Notes: a model not told the origin generated them from the sequence alone. DNA of 64,000 nt from Amycolatopsis echigonensis (GCF_014174495.1 NZ_JACJHR010000022.1:1-64000), one strand, 5' to 3'; shown: positions 27,701-36,735, numbered from the stretch's first letter. Translations and numbers: made by a program.

Positions 27701-28135
27701 GACCAGTTCGTCGACGTTGCTGGACGGCTGCGACGAACCGAGCACCGGGACGCCGGCCTCGCGCGCCGCCTTGACCGCGCGCGCCTTGTTACCGGTCAGT
27801 TCGAGGATTTCGGCGCTCGGGCCGACGAAGGTGATCCCCGCTTCTTCGCAGGCCATGGCCAGGTCGGGGTTTTCCGACAGGAAGCCATAGCCCGGGTAGA
27901 CCGCGTCCGCGCCCGCCTTCTTGGCGGCCTTGACGATCTCCTCGACCGACAGATAGGCGCGGACCGGATGGCCCGGTTCGCCGATCTCGTAGGCCTCGTC
28001 GGCCTTCAGCCGGTGCAGCGAGTTGCGGTCTTCGTGCGGAAACACGGCGACTGTGCCCGCGCCCAGTTCGTAGCCTGCGCGGAACGCCCGGATCGCGATT
28101 TCGCCGCGATTGGCCACCAGCACTTTGCGGAACAT
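24758..28135 (-). CDS. pyc: Pyruvate carboxylase
   Basis: Anaplerotic enzyme: pyruvate + bicarbonate + ATP to oxaloacetate. 1125 aa, the full single-chain form. The biotin carboxylase domain (1-~450) begins MFRKVLVANRGEIAIRAFRA, has the glycine-rich loop KAVAGGGGRGMR and EMNPRIQVEHTVTEE. The carboxyltransferase domain (~530-960) contains TDTTFRDAHQSLLATR. The C-terminal biotinyl domain carries EAMKMEA with biotin-Lys K1091. Monocistronic, ending in a strong hairpin. Confidence 0.98.
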   Translation of the reverse strand: MFRKVLVANRGEIAIRAFRAGYELGAGTVAVFPHEDRNSLHRLKADEAYEIGEPGHPVRAYLSVEEIVKAAKKAGADAVYPGYGFLSENPDLAMACEEAGITFVGPSAEILELTGNKARAVKAAREAGVPVLGSSQPSSNVDELVAAADELGFPVFVKAVAGGGGRGMRRVEDPALLRESIEAAAREAESAFGDPTVFLEKAVVEPRHIEVQILADGEGNVIHLFERDCSVQRRHQKVIELAPAPNLDPELRDRICADAVKFARQIGYRNAGTVEFLLDREGKHVFIEMNPRIQVEHTVTEEVTDVDLVQSQLRIASGETLADLGLSQDKIYLRGAALQCRITTEDPANGFRPDIGMISAYRSPGGSGIRLDGGTAFSGTEISAHFDSLLVKLTCRGRDFRTAVGRARRAVAEFRIRGVATNIPFLQAVLDDPDFREGNVTTSFIEERPHLLTARHSADRGTRLLTYLADQTVNRPHGERPRTPDAVTKLPKLPADLTPADGSKQKLTELGPEGFARWLRETPQLGVTDTTFRDAHQSLLATRVRTKDLLAVAPVVAATVPQLLSLECWGGATYDVALRFLAEDPWERLEQLRKAVPNICLQMLLRGRNTVGYTPYPTEVTTAFVEEATATGIDIFRIFDALNDVEQMRPAIEAVRATGTAVAEVALCYTSDLSDPNEKLYTLDYYLKLAEQIVGAGAHVLAIKDMAGLLRAPAAARLVTALRKEFDLPVHIHTHDTAGGQLATYLAAIQAGADAVDGAVSSMAGTTSQPSLGSIVAATDHSDRSTGLDLHAIGDLEPYWESVRKIYAPFEAGLASPTGRVYDHEIPGGQLSNLRTQAIALGLGDRFEDIEAMYAAADKILGHLVKVTPSSKVVGDLALHLVGSGVSPADFEAEPNKFDIPDSVIGFLRGELGDPPGGWPEPFRTKALEGRSAAKPVAELSEEDHKELTDNRRAALNRLLFPGPTKEFLAHREAYGDTSVLPSKDFFYGLRPGEEYSVDLEPGVRLLIELEAIGEADERGMRTVMSTLNGQLRPIQIRDRSIASDIPATEKAEKGNPKQIAAPFAGVVTLQVAEGDQVAAGATVATIEAMKMEASITASVAGKVGRLAITSVQQVEGGDLLIVLE

Positions 28136-28221
28136 GCCCGGTCCTTCCCTTTTCGGATCGGTATCGAAGGCACGTTACCCGGTTCGTCCCGCGGTGCGGG
28201 AGCCGTAGTCCAAGTGATGGA

Positions 28222-28251
28222 CATCATGCGCGCCGACCTGCATGCATGATG
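28222..28251. promoter_or_regulatory. Inverted repeat upstream of pyc
   Basis: CATCATGC (28222-28229) and GCATGATG (28244-28251) are a perfect dyad with a 14-bp centre, 87 bp upstream of the pyc start and 27 bp past the subtilase stop. It could be a pyc operator. No regulator gene is adjacent. Confidence 0.35.
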
Positions 28252-28277
28252 CGGGCCGAGCCGTCGTGCCGCAACCG

Positions 28278-29210
28278 TCAGGGCGTTCCCGCAGGCAGTG
28301 TGCACAGCAGCCTATTCGCGGTTCCGGAGGGCGCATTCTTGACCACGTTCTGCGTTGCGTCCTGCACAATTGCTTCGCTGACCGCATTGGGCGCGGCGTC
28401 GGGGTGGGCGGACCGGTAGAGGGTCACCGCGCCAGCGGTCACCGCGGCGGCCATCGAGGTGCCCGACAAGGTCCCGACGTCCGCGGTCCCGGCGATCGGC
28501 GCGGGGATGTCGACGCCCGGTGCGTACAGGTCGAGCGACGTGCCGAAGTTCGAGAAGGGCGCGACCTGGTCTTGGACGTCAGTCGCACCCACGGTGAGCG
28601 CCTCTGGGACTCGGGCGGGCGAGGTTTGGCTGGCGTCGGTGCTGCCCTCCCCCGCCGGAACCACGATCGGCATCACCGCGGCGACTCCCTTGACCGCGTT
28701 ATCGAGCTGCTCGTTCGGCACCCCGCCGATACCCAGCACCGCGACCGCCGGCTGGTTTGCGTTCTGGGCGACCCAGTTCAGCCCGGCGATGATCGTGTCG
28801 GTCGCGCCGCCGCCGGCTTTGTCGAGCACTCGGACCGGGAAGATCTGCGCGTTTTTGGCGACGCCGTAGTTGTGTCCCGCCACGATTCCCGCGACCCGGG
28901 TGCCATGGCCGTTGGTGTCCGACGTGTCCGGTCCGGTGGTGAGGAAATCCTTGCCGGGCAGGACTCGGCCCTGCAGATCCGGGTGTTTGGCGTCGACGCC
29001 GCTGTCGATCACGTAGACGGTGACGCCGGAGCCGTCCGAGTCGTAGTGGTACTTCTGATCGAGGCCGGTTCGCTGGTCGATCCGGTCGAGCGCCCAGCTC
29101 GGCGGGTTGACCTGAGTCCCGCTCGCCGCGAGCGCGGCCGGTTGCACCCCGACGACCAGCAGAAATGTCAGTGTTGCCGAAAAAAGGCCACGCGCCGCTC
29201 GGTTCCGCAT
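28278..29210 (-). CDS. Secreted S8 (subtilisin-like) protease, atypical
   Basis: 310 aa from ATG 29210. Signal peptide about 1-29 (ending ALAA), then directly the mature-type start NPPSWALDRIDQRTGL, so the usual I9 propeptide is missing. Catalytic Asp69 (VIDSGVD), His102 (NGHGTRVAG) and Ser252 (LSGTSMAA) are present. The oxyanion Asn, normally in a VAAGN motif, is replaced by Glu188 (VPAGEGSTDAS), and the usual VNMSLGG is AVLGIGG. After the Ser the canonical GTSMAxPHVAG reads GTSMAAAVTAG. The fold is proteinase-K-like; catalytic efficiency may be low or the enzyme may do something else. Stand-alone gene. Confidence 0.88.
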   Translation of the reverse strand: MRNRAARGLFSATLTFLLVVGVQPAALAASGTQVNPPSWALDRIDQRTGLDQKYHYDSDGSGVTVYVIDSGVDAKHPDLQGRVLPGKDFLTTGPDTSDTNGHGTRVAGIVAGHNYGVAKNAQIFPVRVLDKAGGGATDTIIAGLNWVAQNANQPAVAVLGIGGVPNEQLDNAVKGVAAVMPIVVPAGEGSTDASQTSPARVPEALTVGATDVQDQVAPFSNFGTSLDLYAPGVDIPAPIAGTADVGTLSGTSMAAAVTAGAVTLYRSAHPDAAPNAVSEAIVQDATQNVVKNAPSGTANRLLCTLPAGTP

Positions 29211-29382
29211 GCCTGCGGTGGTATCCCGGTCGCCATCCCGCGGCAACTCGACGTCACACGATGGGCTGGTCCGGGTCCACCCGCACTGCCGCAGGACGCA
29301 CCTACCTGCGACCGGCACGAGACGACGAACTGCAGCACTCGAGGTTTAGCCGTTATGCGACCAACTGTTGACCGACCGACAG

Positions 29383-30600
29383 CTACTTCGCCGCGGGAAC
29401 GTGCGCGCTCACCGACATCGTCGGCAAGTAGACCAGTGCGTCGAAGGCTTGCACGACGTCGACCTTGGTGAACATGTGCGCGTGCCGCATGCTCGACGGT
29501 CCGGCTTGACCCTGTGCTCGGTCTTGCCGCAAATCGACTACGCACGGACCAGCACCGGCCAAAGCTGCCTCGACACTGCCTTCGACGGGAGGCTCCAGCT
29601 CCTGTTCGAAGACACGGAAGCCGAGACGCTCGCTCTCGTCCGGTTCGAGGCCGGTGGTCGTGCCGGTGCCCGCAGTCAGGCCGAGCGCGAAGTAGTCGTC
29701 GCCGAACTCTGCGGCGAGATGCGTGCCCGCGGAAGGGAACGTCATGTTCGGCAAAGGGGCGAACGGCACTCGCTGCAGGTGTCCGTTGTGGACCATCACC
29801 ACGATCTTCTCGCCTTCGCCGTACAGCTGGCGAAGCAGCTTCACGGTTGCGGCCATGTACGTGTCGCGCGACGCCCCCTGGAGCGACGGCGCCGTTCCCG
29901 ACATCATCGCGGTCAGTTCTCGCAAGTACGCGTCTACGCGGAGCGCGCCGACCGCGTGGTGTTCGGCGACGGCGTACCGAGCCGGATTAGTCCGTTGCCG
30001 AAAAACTGGCGACAGCGAACGAAGGTGCGCTAGGAGAGTCGTCAACGCAGCAGTCGCCGCGTCCCGTTCCGCGGCGGACATTGCCGCATAACGGCCAGGC
30101 GCGACCGCGTTGCTGACCGCCGAATACGGCTCCGATGCGGTGATCGCTGCGTCGACCAGCGTAAGCGCTTCCGGATCGACTTCCTCCATGAAGCTGCGGA
30201 CAACCTGCAAAGCAGGCTGTGGCGAACCGCTCGAGCTGGGCAGGTCGAGGCCGGCGAAGCGGACGCCGCCGTGGCTGCGCATCCACGTCAACATTTCGTG
30301 CACCTCGACTGACTCACCAAGGGAAAAGGTGAATCCTTCTCGCGCAATCTCGGTGACAGTGCCCGGACCACCGCTCAGCCACTGCTGCACAAGGTCGCCC
30401 TCGGCGAAGCCCGATTCGAAACCGAGCACCGTGAACCCGTGGTCCTCGACGAGCCTGCGGAGCAACCGGGCGCGGAGTTCGCCGAACTCGCGGACGTGAT
30501 GGTTGTTCTCGCCGATCGCGACGATGCGTGCGTCGCCGATCAGACTGGCGATCGCAGCGACGTCGCCGTCCAGCGGCGAGCGGGTGGTCAGCGGTGCCAT
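29383..30600 (-). CDS. Erythromycin esterase family protein
   Basis: 405 aa. The N-terminal GENNHHVREF block and the C-terminal VHNGHLQR block carry the Glu/His residues of the EreA/EreB/succinoglycan esterase superfamily; FESGFAEGDLVQQWL is also family-like. Such enzymes open the macrolide lactone, but many homologues have other, unknown esterase roles. ATG at 30600; the frame continues open upstream into the divergent gene but lacks sense there. Divergently transcribed from a TetR gene only 31 bp away, so a shared, inducible control region is likely. Confidence 0.85.
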   Translation of the reverse strand: MAPLTTRSPLDGDVAAIASLIGDARIVAIGENNHHVREFGELRARLLRRLVEDHGFTVLGFESGFAEGDLVQQWLSGGPGTVTEIAREGFTFSLGESVEVHEMLTWMRSHGGVRFAGLDLPSSSGSPQPALQVVRSFMEEVDPEALTLVDAAITASEPYSAVSNAVAPGRYAAMSAAERDAATAALTTLLAHLRSLSPVFRQRTNPARYAVAEHHAVGALRVDAYLRELTAMMSGTAPSLQGASRDTYMAATVKLLRQLYGEGEKIVVMVHNGHLQRVPFAPLPNMTFPSAGTHLAAEFGDDYFALGLTAGTGTTTGLEPDESERLGFRVFEQELEPPVEGSVEAALAGAGPCVVDLRQDRAQGQAGPSSMRHAHMFTKVDVVQAFDALVYLPTMSVSAHVPAAK

Positions 30601-30631
30601 ACTGAGGACACTAACGCAACAGGAGTAGTGA

Positions 30632-31264
30632 TTGGCAACTGAGTTACCAGGGACGAGCCGGCCGGGCGGGCGCACGGAACGCACGCGCGTCGCCGTTTTG
30701 CGGGCGACGCTCGACCTGCTGGCGGAGGTCGGGTTCATCGACCTGACGGTCGAGGCCGTCGCCGAACGGTCGGGCGTGCACAAGACGACGGTTTACCGGC
30801 GATGGGAATCCCGCGAGGGGCTGATCGCGGCCGCGTTGAGGTTCGGCACCGACGAACCGTGGAGCCCGGCGGACACCGGCTCGCTTGTCGCCGATTTGCG
30901 GCAAATGGCGTTGGAGGTGGTGCACGCGCTGACCACTCCGGGGCAACGCGAGCTTCCGACCGCCGCGGTGCTGGCGGGATTCCACTCAGAACGGGCGGCC
31001 GAGGCGTTGCGGGAGTTCTATCAGGACCGGCATGCCCGGGCTGCGGTGATCGTGGAGCGGGCGGTCGCGCGCGGAGAAGTCCCGGCCGACACCGATCCAG
31101 ACGAGGTGACGCGGACGGTGTGCGGGCCGGTGTTCTACCGGTTGTTCGTGTCGCGGGAACCGGTGTCGGAGGAGACGGCCGATGTCGCGGCGGAGGCTGG
31201 TGGCGCGGCGGCACGGGCGGGGGTTTTGCGCAGGCGATTGCCAAGGAGTGGGGACGGGAGTTGA
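30632..31264 (+). CDS. TetR-family transcriptional regulator
   Basis: 210 aa. N-terminal helix-turn-helix about 18-65 (ATLDLLAEVGFIDLTVEAVAERSGVHKTTVYRRW), C-terminal TetR_C-like helical domain. Probable TTG start at 30632 with AGGAG 7 nt upstream. Divergent from the erythromycin esterase gene with a 31-bp gap, which suggests it represses that gene and itself. Imperfect direct repeats (CGCAACAG / GGCAACTG) lie in the gap. Confidence 0.88.
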   Translation: MATELPGTSRPGGRTERTRVAVLRATLDLLAEVGFIDLTVEAVAERSGVHKTTVYRRWESREGLIAAALRFGTDEPWSPADTGSLVADLRQMALEVVHALTTPGQRELPTAAVLAGFHSERAAEALREFYQDRHARAAVIVERAVARGEVPADTDPDEVTRTVCGPVFYRLFVSREPVSEETADVAAEAGGAAARAGVLRRRLPRSGDGS

Positions 31265-32063
31265 GTCCCCGGGCTAGGGGTTGTTGCCGGAAAACGGCGA
31301 CGGATGGAGGCGAGACGGCTGGCGGGTCGACTCGGCGATTGCCGCGAAACGGCGAAAGAGCGGACCGGACAGAGAACCGGCTAAGTTTCGCCGAGAGACG
31401 GCGACGGAAGACGCGGCTTGGTAAGCAGGGTGGCTAGGTTCCGCCACGAGACGGCGACAGATGACACGGCTTGGCAAGCAGGGCGGCCCGGCATTCGCCG
31501 CGCAACAGCGAAAGACGAGCGGGCCAGCCCGAGGACCGGCTAGGTTCCGCCGAGAGACGGCGACGGAAGACGCCGTTCGGCAAGCCGGATGGCCCGGCAT
31601 CCGCCGTGCAACTGCAAAAGACGAACGGGCCGGACCGAGAACCGGCTAGGTTTGGCCGCGAGACGGCGACGGAAGACGCCGTTCGGTAAGTCGGGCGGCT
31701 CGGCGTCCGCCGCGCAACGGCGAAAGACAAGCGAGCCAGACCGAGGGACCGGCTAGGTTTCGCCGCGAGACGGCGACAGATGACGCCGTTTGGCAAGTCG
31801 GGCGGCTTGGCATCCGCCGCGCAACGGCGACTCACGAGGCACGCTTGCTGAATAGGCTGAACAGACAGCCTCCATTCAGCAGCGACAGGAGCGACGGGCC
31901 GCGCAGGCTGTCCAGCACCCCTTCCCGACAGACCGCTGCCACATGGCGACGAGGTCGTGCGTGCGGGGACGGGCAGACCCAGAAGTCGCCGCCCAACGGC
32001 GACCAGGACCAATTCGCGGGGCTGACCTGGCAATCGCCGCTAAAGGGCGACAGGCGAACTGGC
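31265..32063. repeat. Imperfect tandem array, period 106 bp made of two 53-bp halves
   Basis: Non-coding. The anchor GAGACGGCGAC starts at 31395, 31448 (variant spacing 53), 31554, 31660 and 31767. The intervening half-units carry CGCAACGGCGA. Each half has a small hairpin of the form CGCCG-5 nt-CGGCG. Shared words include ACCGGCTAGGTTTCG and ACGCCGTTCGGCAAG. Degenerate copies continue to 32063 (GTCGCCGCCCAACGGCGAC near 31990) and back to about 31285. Copies drift in reading frame, so this is not a protein repeat. Lies between the TetR stop and the GNAT stop, i.e. in a convergent spacer. Confidence 0.85.
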
Positions 32064-32594
32064 CTAGCCCTCCAGCGGCAACCGGTACCGGACCTCCTCC
32101 AAGGTCACCGCTCCGTCGGAGATCGTCTCTACCTTGGTCTTCCCGTCCGTGACCCACCCGGCCCGTTCGTAGAACTTCCGGGCTCTCGTGTTCGTCGACA
32201 GCACCCACAGCGTCGCCGCTTCGTACTGGGCTGACAGGCCACGCACGCACTCCTCGTGCAGCGCTCGGCCCATCCCCCGGCCCCACTCCGAGGGCAGGAG
32301 GTAGATCGACGACAGTTCGCCCGTACTCGGGGTGGCGTCGTCGTCTCGGCTGGGGCCGAAGACTGCGAAGCCGGTGATTCCTCCGTCCGCACTTGCCGCC
32401 AGGACGGTGTGCGGCCGGGAAGGGTCGGCCAGGTTCGAGGCCCAGAACTGTTCCCGCGTCGCGATCGACAGCCGGGACAGGAACTCGTCCGGCAGCAAAC
32501 CCGCGTAGGCCGCTTGCCAGGAACCGACGTGGACGGCTGCGATGCCCGCCGCGTCTTCCGGCGTCGCGGGGCGGATCACGAGGTCGGGCACCAT
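32064..32594 (-). CDS. GNAT-family N-acetyltransferase
   Basis: 176 aa from the ATG at 32594 (MVPDLVIRPATPEDA). The acetyl-CoA binding motif A appears as SIYLLPSEWGRGMGRALHEE, then WVLSTNTRARKFYERAGW, standard for GNAT proteins. GGAGGA abuts this ATG, so the next codon GTG may be the real start. Substrate unknown. The 264 bp between this gene and the recG stop hold no recognisable gene. Confidence 0.85.
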   Translation of the reverse strand: MVPDLVIRPATPEDAAGIAAVHVGSWQAAYAGLLPDEFLSRLSIATREQFWASNLADPSRPHTVLAASADGGITGFAVFGPSRDDDATPSTGELSSIYLLPSEWGRGMGRALHEECVRGLSAQYEAATLWVLSTNTRARKFYERAGWVTDGKTKVETISDGAVTLEEVRYRLPLEG

Positions 32595-32858
32595 TCCTCC
32601 GGCGGCTCGGCGACGATCGGCTGTGAGCAGTCCAGCACAGAAGCCCACGCGCCCGCATGCGGTTTAGCCGAAGTGACCACAAAGGACAGTCAGGGGCACG
32701 GAGCCGGGCAAAGGCACCGAAAGCGGCCGGAGAGTGCGTTCGGGCAAGGGCACCCGGGAGTTCAGGCATCACCGCCTCGTCCCGGCGGCTGGTCCTCCGG
32801 CGTGCCGATAGCTTCGTCGGACTGGTGGGTCAGTCCGTCATGCCCGTGCGACCGCGCG

Positions 32859-35012
32859 TCAGCTTTTCTCCAGGTACTCCGCCCGCTCCAGGTCGACCAC
32901 GTCCGCCACCATCTGCGCCAGGCCCGGCAGCGAGGCGAGGTCCGGATCGGCCGTCACGATCTCCTGGGCCTGCGCCCGCGCCTCGGTGATCAGGTCCTCG
33001 TCGCGCAGCAGCGACAGCAGCTTCAGCCCGGACCGCTTGCCCGACTGAGCCGCGCCCAGGATGTCGCCTTCCCGGCGCAGTTCCAGGTCCAGCCGGGACA
33101 GCTCGAAACCGTCCGTTGTGGACTCGACCGCGGCGAGCCGTTCGCGCGTCGAAGTGCCGTCCAAAGTTTCCGTGACCAGCAAGCACAATCCGGGCACGCT
33201 CCCCCGTCCGACGCGGCCGCGCAGCTGGTGGAGCTGGCTCACGCCGAAGCGGTCGGCGTCGAGGATGACCATCGCCGTCGCGTTGGGGACGTTCACGCCG
33301 ACCTCGACCACGGTCGTCGCGACCAGCACCTCGACCTTCCCCGCGCCGAACGCCTGCATGACGGCGTCCTTCTCGTCGGTCGGCATCCGGCCGTGCAGCG
33401 CGGCGATCTTCAAGCCCTTCAACGCGCCGTTGGCGAGATCCGGCGCGACGTCCAGCACCGCGAGCGGCGGCCGTTTGTCGCTCTTGTCCGACGGCGGTTC
33501 GTCGCCGATCCGCGGGCACACGACGTACGCCTGGTGTCCCTTGCCGACTTCCTCGCGGACCCGCTGCCACACCCGGTCGAACCACGCCGGCTTTTCCGCG
33601 ACCGGCACGACCGTCGTCTTGATCGGCGAGCGGCCGACCGGCATTTCGCGCAGCGCCGAGATTTCCAGGTCGCCGTAGACCGTCATGGCGACCGTGCGCG
33701 GGATCGGCGTCGCCGTCATGACCAGAACGTGCGGACTCGTCGAATCGGCCCCGCGCGAACGCAACGCATCCCGTTGCTCCACGCCGAACCGGTGCTGTTC
33801 GTCCACCACCACGAGCCCGAGATCGGCGAACTGCACGGTGTCCTGGATCAGCGCGTGCGTGCCGACGACGATGCCCGCCTCGCCGCTCGCCGTCTCCAGC
33901 AACGCTTTCTTGCGTTCCTTCGCGCCCATCGACCCGGTGAGCAGCGTGATCCGGGTGGAATTCTCGGCCGCGCCCAGCTCGCCCGCCATCCCGAGGTCGC
34001 CGAGCATTTCGCGCAGCGAGCGCGCGTGCTGCGCGGCCAGGACCTCGGTGGGCGCCAGCATCGCCGCCTGCCGTCCGGAATCGACGATCTGCAGCATCGC
34101 CCGCAGCGCGACCACCGTCTTGCCGGACCCGACCTCGCCCTGCAGCAGCCGGTTCATCGGATGCTCGGTCGACAAGTCGGCCGCGATCTCGTCGCCGATC
34201 GCGCGCTGGCCCGCGGTGAGGTCGAACGGCAGCCGCTTGTCGAACGCGTCGAGCAGGCCGCCGTCGACGTGCGGGCTCGCCTTCGCCGGACGCGACACCG
34301 CGGAATGCCGTCGCTGCGCGAAAATCAGCTGCACGGCCATCGCTTCGTCCCATTTGAGCCGGTGCCGGGACGTCTCCAGATGCGCCCAGTCCTCCGGGCG
34401 GTGGATGCCACGCAACGCGCGTTCGAGGCCGGGCAGGCCGTGCCGCTTGCGCAGTTCCTCGGGCATCGGGTCCTCGCCGACCTCCAGCACGTCCAGCACC
34501 TGCCGCACGCATTTGGCGATCGACCAGGTCGGCATGCCTTGCGCCGCCGGGTAAACCGGGATGATCTCGGCGAGGAAATTGTCGACCGCCTCGGCCTCGC
34601 GTTCGGCGTCGAGCAGTTCGTACTCCGGGTTGGCCAGCTGCAGCGTGTCCCGGAACGCGGTGACCTTGCCCGCGAACAGCCCGGTCTTGCCGGGGACCAG
34701 CTCCTTCTCGCGCCACGCCTGGTTGAAGAACGCGCACGCGAGCCGTCGCTTGCCGTCGGTGATCACCATGTCGAGGATGGTGCCGTTGCGCGATTTCATC
34801 CGGCGCTTGCTGATCTTCTCGATCCGCGCCAGCACAGTCGCGTGCTCGCCCAGCTCCAGCCCGGCGATGTCGGTGAGCTCGCCGCGTTCGGCGTAGCGGC
34901 GCGGATAGTGGCGCAGCAGATCGGAAACCGTCTCGATGTCGAGCGCGGTCGAAAGCGCCTTCGCCGTTTTCGCGCCCAGCAGCAGCGGGAGCTTGTCGCG
35001 AAGACCGGCCAT
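32859..35012 (-). CDS. recG: ATP-dependent DNA helicase RecG
   Basis: 717 aa, branched-DNA helicase for fork regression. OB-fold wedge domain at the N terminus (YAERGELTDIAGLELGEHATV), then helicase motifs: Walker A GEVGSGKT, the DEQH box in VVDEQHRFGVEQR, motif III MTATPIPRT, and QLRGRVGRG. ATG at 35012 lies 2 nt after the DAK gene stop (TAATCATG), so translation is coupled. Same gene pair as Rv2973c-Rv2974c in M. tuberculosis. Confidence 0.97.
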   Translation of the reverse strand: MAGLRDKLPLLLGAKTAKALSTALDIETVSDLLRHYPRRYAERGELTDIAGLELGEHATVLARIEKISKRRMKSRNGTILDMVITDGKRRLACAFFNQAWREKELVPGKTGLFAGKVTAFRDTLQLANPEYELLDAEREAEAVDNFLAEIIPVYPAAQGMPTWSIAKCVRQVLDVLEVGEDPMPEELRKRHGLPGLERALRGIHRPEDWAHLETSRHRLKWDEAMAVQLIFAQRRHSAVSRPAKASPHVDGGLLDAFDKRLPFDLTAGQRAIGDEIAADLSTEHPMNRLLQGEVGSGKTVVALRAMLQIVDSGRQAAMLAPTEVLAAQHARSLREMLGDLGMAGELGAAENSTRITLLTGSMGAKERKKALLETASGEAGIVVGTHALIQDTVQFADLGLVVVDEQHRFGVEQRDALRSRGADSTSPHVLVMTATPIPRTVAMTVYGDLEISALREMPVGRSPIKTTVVPVAEKPAWFDRVWQRVREEVGKGHQAYVVCPRIGDEPPSDKSDKRPPLAVLDVAPDLANGALKGLKIAALHGRMPTDEKDAVMQAFGAGKVEVLVATTVVEVGVNVPNATAMVILDADRFGVSQLHQLRGRVGRGSVPGLCLLVTETLDGTSTRERLAAVESTTDGFELSRLDLELRREGDILGAAQSGKRSGLKLLSLLRDEDLITEARAQAQEIVTADPDLASLPGLAQMVADVVDLERAEYLEKS

Positions 35013-35014
35013 GA

Positions 35015-36601
35015 TTATTCGACCCCCATCAGCAGCACAGCGTCGCTTTGCCCGCCGGCGTAACTCGTCAACTCCACCTCGGGGTGCTCCAGCCGCAGTT
35101 GTTCGGCGAGTTCGGCGGCCACGCTCGGCGGAGCGTCCGCCCCGCTCAGGACGGTGACCAGCTCGCCGCCGAGCGCCAGCATCCGGTTCAGCACGCTGAC
35201 CGCGGCCGCGACGAGATTCGTCGCCGACGCCGGGGCGGGTTCGATCAGCACCACTTCGTCGTCGACCAGACCGATCACGTCGCCGGACTGGGCCCGGCCC
35301 ACCCAGGTTAGCGACTCCTCGCGGGCGATCCGCAGCTCGCCACGCCTGGTCGCGGCCGCCGCCTCGGCCATCGCGACGACGTCGTCGTTGACCCGGCGGC
35401 CGCCGTCGTGCACCGCGAGCGCGGCCAGCACCTGCACCGGCGACGCGCACGGGATCACCACGACGTCGCGGTCGCCCGCCATCGGATGCCCGGCGGCGGC
35501 GTCGGCGGCCGCGGTCAGGTCCGGGCCGCCCGGCAGCACGCTCAGGTGCTGTCCGGCCGCCTCGTTGAACAAGCCGATCATGTCCTCGACGCTGGGAAGC
35601 TCGCCGTCCGGCACCGCCAGCACCGCGACGCCCTCGGCCCGCAGCAGCTCGGCGAGCCCGCCGCCGCGCACCACCGCGACCACGGACCGGTCGATCCCGC
35701 CGCCCGGTTCGATCGGCGTCGGCGTGATCAGCGGTTCGACCCGGATCCGCCGCGGCCTGCCCAGCTGCAGCCCCGCTTCGATGGCCGCGCCGATGTCCGC
35801 GCAATGGACGTGGACCGCGTGACTGCCCGAACCATCTCCGGCCACGGTCACGCTGTCGCCGAACCCGCTCAGCTCCTTCCGCAACGCCGGCAGCCGGGCC
35901 TCGTCGACCTCGTCCAGCAAGTACATGACCTCCCACGCGTACGGCGCCTGCTCCGGCAGCGAAGCGACCGCCTTCAGGTCGTGCCCGGGGTCTTCGGTTT
36001 CGCCGGTGATCACGCTGGCGAGCGCGTCGAGCACCGCGACCAGGCCGCGGCCCCCGGCGTCGACGACCCCGGCCTTGGCCAGCGCGGGCAGCTGCTTGGG
36101 CGTCTCCTCCAGAGCCGCCGCGGCCACGGTGACGACCTCGCGCGCGACCTCAGCCAACGTCCGCGTCGCCCCGCGCACGGCAGCGGCCACGGCGTGCAGG
36201 ACGGTCAGCATCGTCCCCGCGACCGGCCTGCTGACCGCGCCTGTGGCGGCCTGGTCGGCGTGCCCGAGCGCGGCGGCGAGACCAGCGCCGTCCAGGTCTC
36301 CGCCGGTCGCCGCCCAATCGGCCATCCCCCGCACGACCTGGGAAAGGATCACACCCGAGTTGCCCCGCGCGTGCGCCACCGCCCCGCGCGCCAGGACCGC
36401 GAGCGCCTCGGCCGCGTCAGCCGGTTCCGCCTCGGCGAGCGCCTCGTGCGCGCCGGTCATCGTGTACAGCAGGTTGGAGCCGGTGTCGGAGTCCGCGACC
36501 GGGTAGACGTTGATGCCGTCGATAGCCGAGCGCAGCCTGTCCAAGCTGCGCACAGAAGCCGCCGCCCAGCCCGACACCGCCGCCGCGTCCAGCACCCGCA
36601 C
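35015..36601 (-). CDS. DAK2/DhaL-domain (fatty acid kinase FakA-like) protein
   Basis: 528 aa from a GTG at 36601 with AGGAGG 7 nt upstream. The N-terminal DhaL kinase-type domain has [18 protein letters not shown] (Mg/ATP-binding Asp residues), [11 protein letters not shown] and RPVAGTML; the C-terminal two thirds form the FakA/DAK-phosphatase extension. In Firmicutes FakA phosphorylates fatty acids delivered by FakB; in mycobacteria the orthologue is split or unstudied. Upstream of recG in one operon. No FakB gene in the window. Confidence 0.88.
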   Translation of the reverse strand: MRVLDAAAVSGWAAASVRSLDRLRSAIDGINVYPVADSDTGSNLLYTMTGAHEALAEAEPADAAEALAVLARGAVAHARGNSGVILSQVVRGMADWAATGGDLDGAGLAAALGHADQAATGAVSRPVAGTMLTVLHAVAAAVRGATRTLAEVAREVVTVAAAALEETPKQLPALAKAGVVDAGGRGLVAVLDALASVITGETEDPGHDLKAVASLPEQAPYAWEVMYLLDEVDEARLPALRKELSGFGDSVTVAGDGSGSHAVHVHCADIGAAIEAGLQLGRPRRIRVEPLITPTPIEPGGGIDRSVVAVVRGGGLAELLRAEGVAVLAVPDGELPSVEDMIGLFNEAAGQHLSVLPGGPDLTAAADAAAGHPMAGDRDVVVIPCASPVQVLAALAVHDGGRRVNDDVVAMAEAAAATRRGELRIAREESLTWVGRAQSGDVIGLVDDEVVLIEPAPASATNLVAAAVSVLNRMLALGGELVTVLSGADAPPSVAAELAEQLRLEHPEVELTSYAGGQSDAVLLMGVE

Positions 36602-36735
36602 CCCGTAACCTCCTAGCCGGTCACCGCGAGGGTAACGACCCCGAGGCAAGCCCTCCGGAACCACTCGTTACTATGGTCGAGTTGCCCGGCACGTTCGGGC
36701 GCGCATTCTTTGTCCCATATCCAGAGGAGTTCGAC

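Noticed and set aside
31434..32033. Minus-strand protein with internal repeats
   Set aside because: The repeat period of 106-107 is not kept in one frame and no start site or domain is present.
31265..32063. CRISPR array
   Set aside because: Units are contiguous and imperfect with no unique spacers of constant length and no cas genes; it is a tandem repeat.
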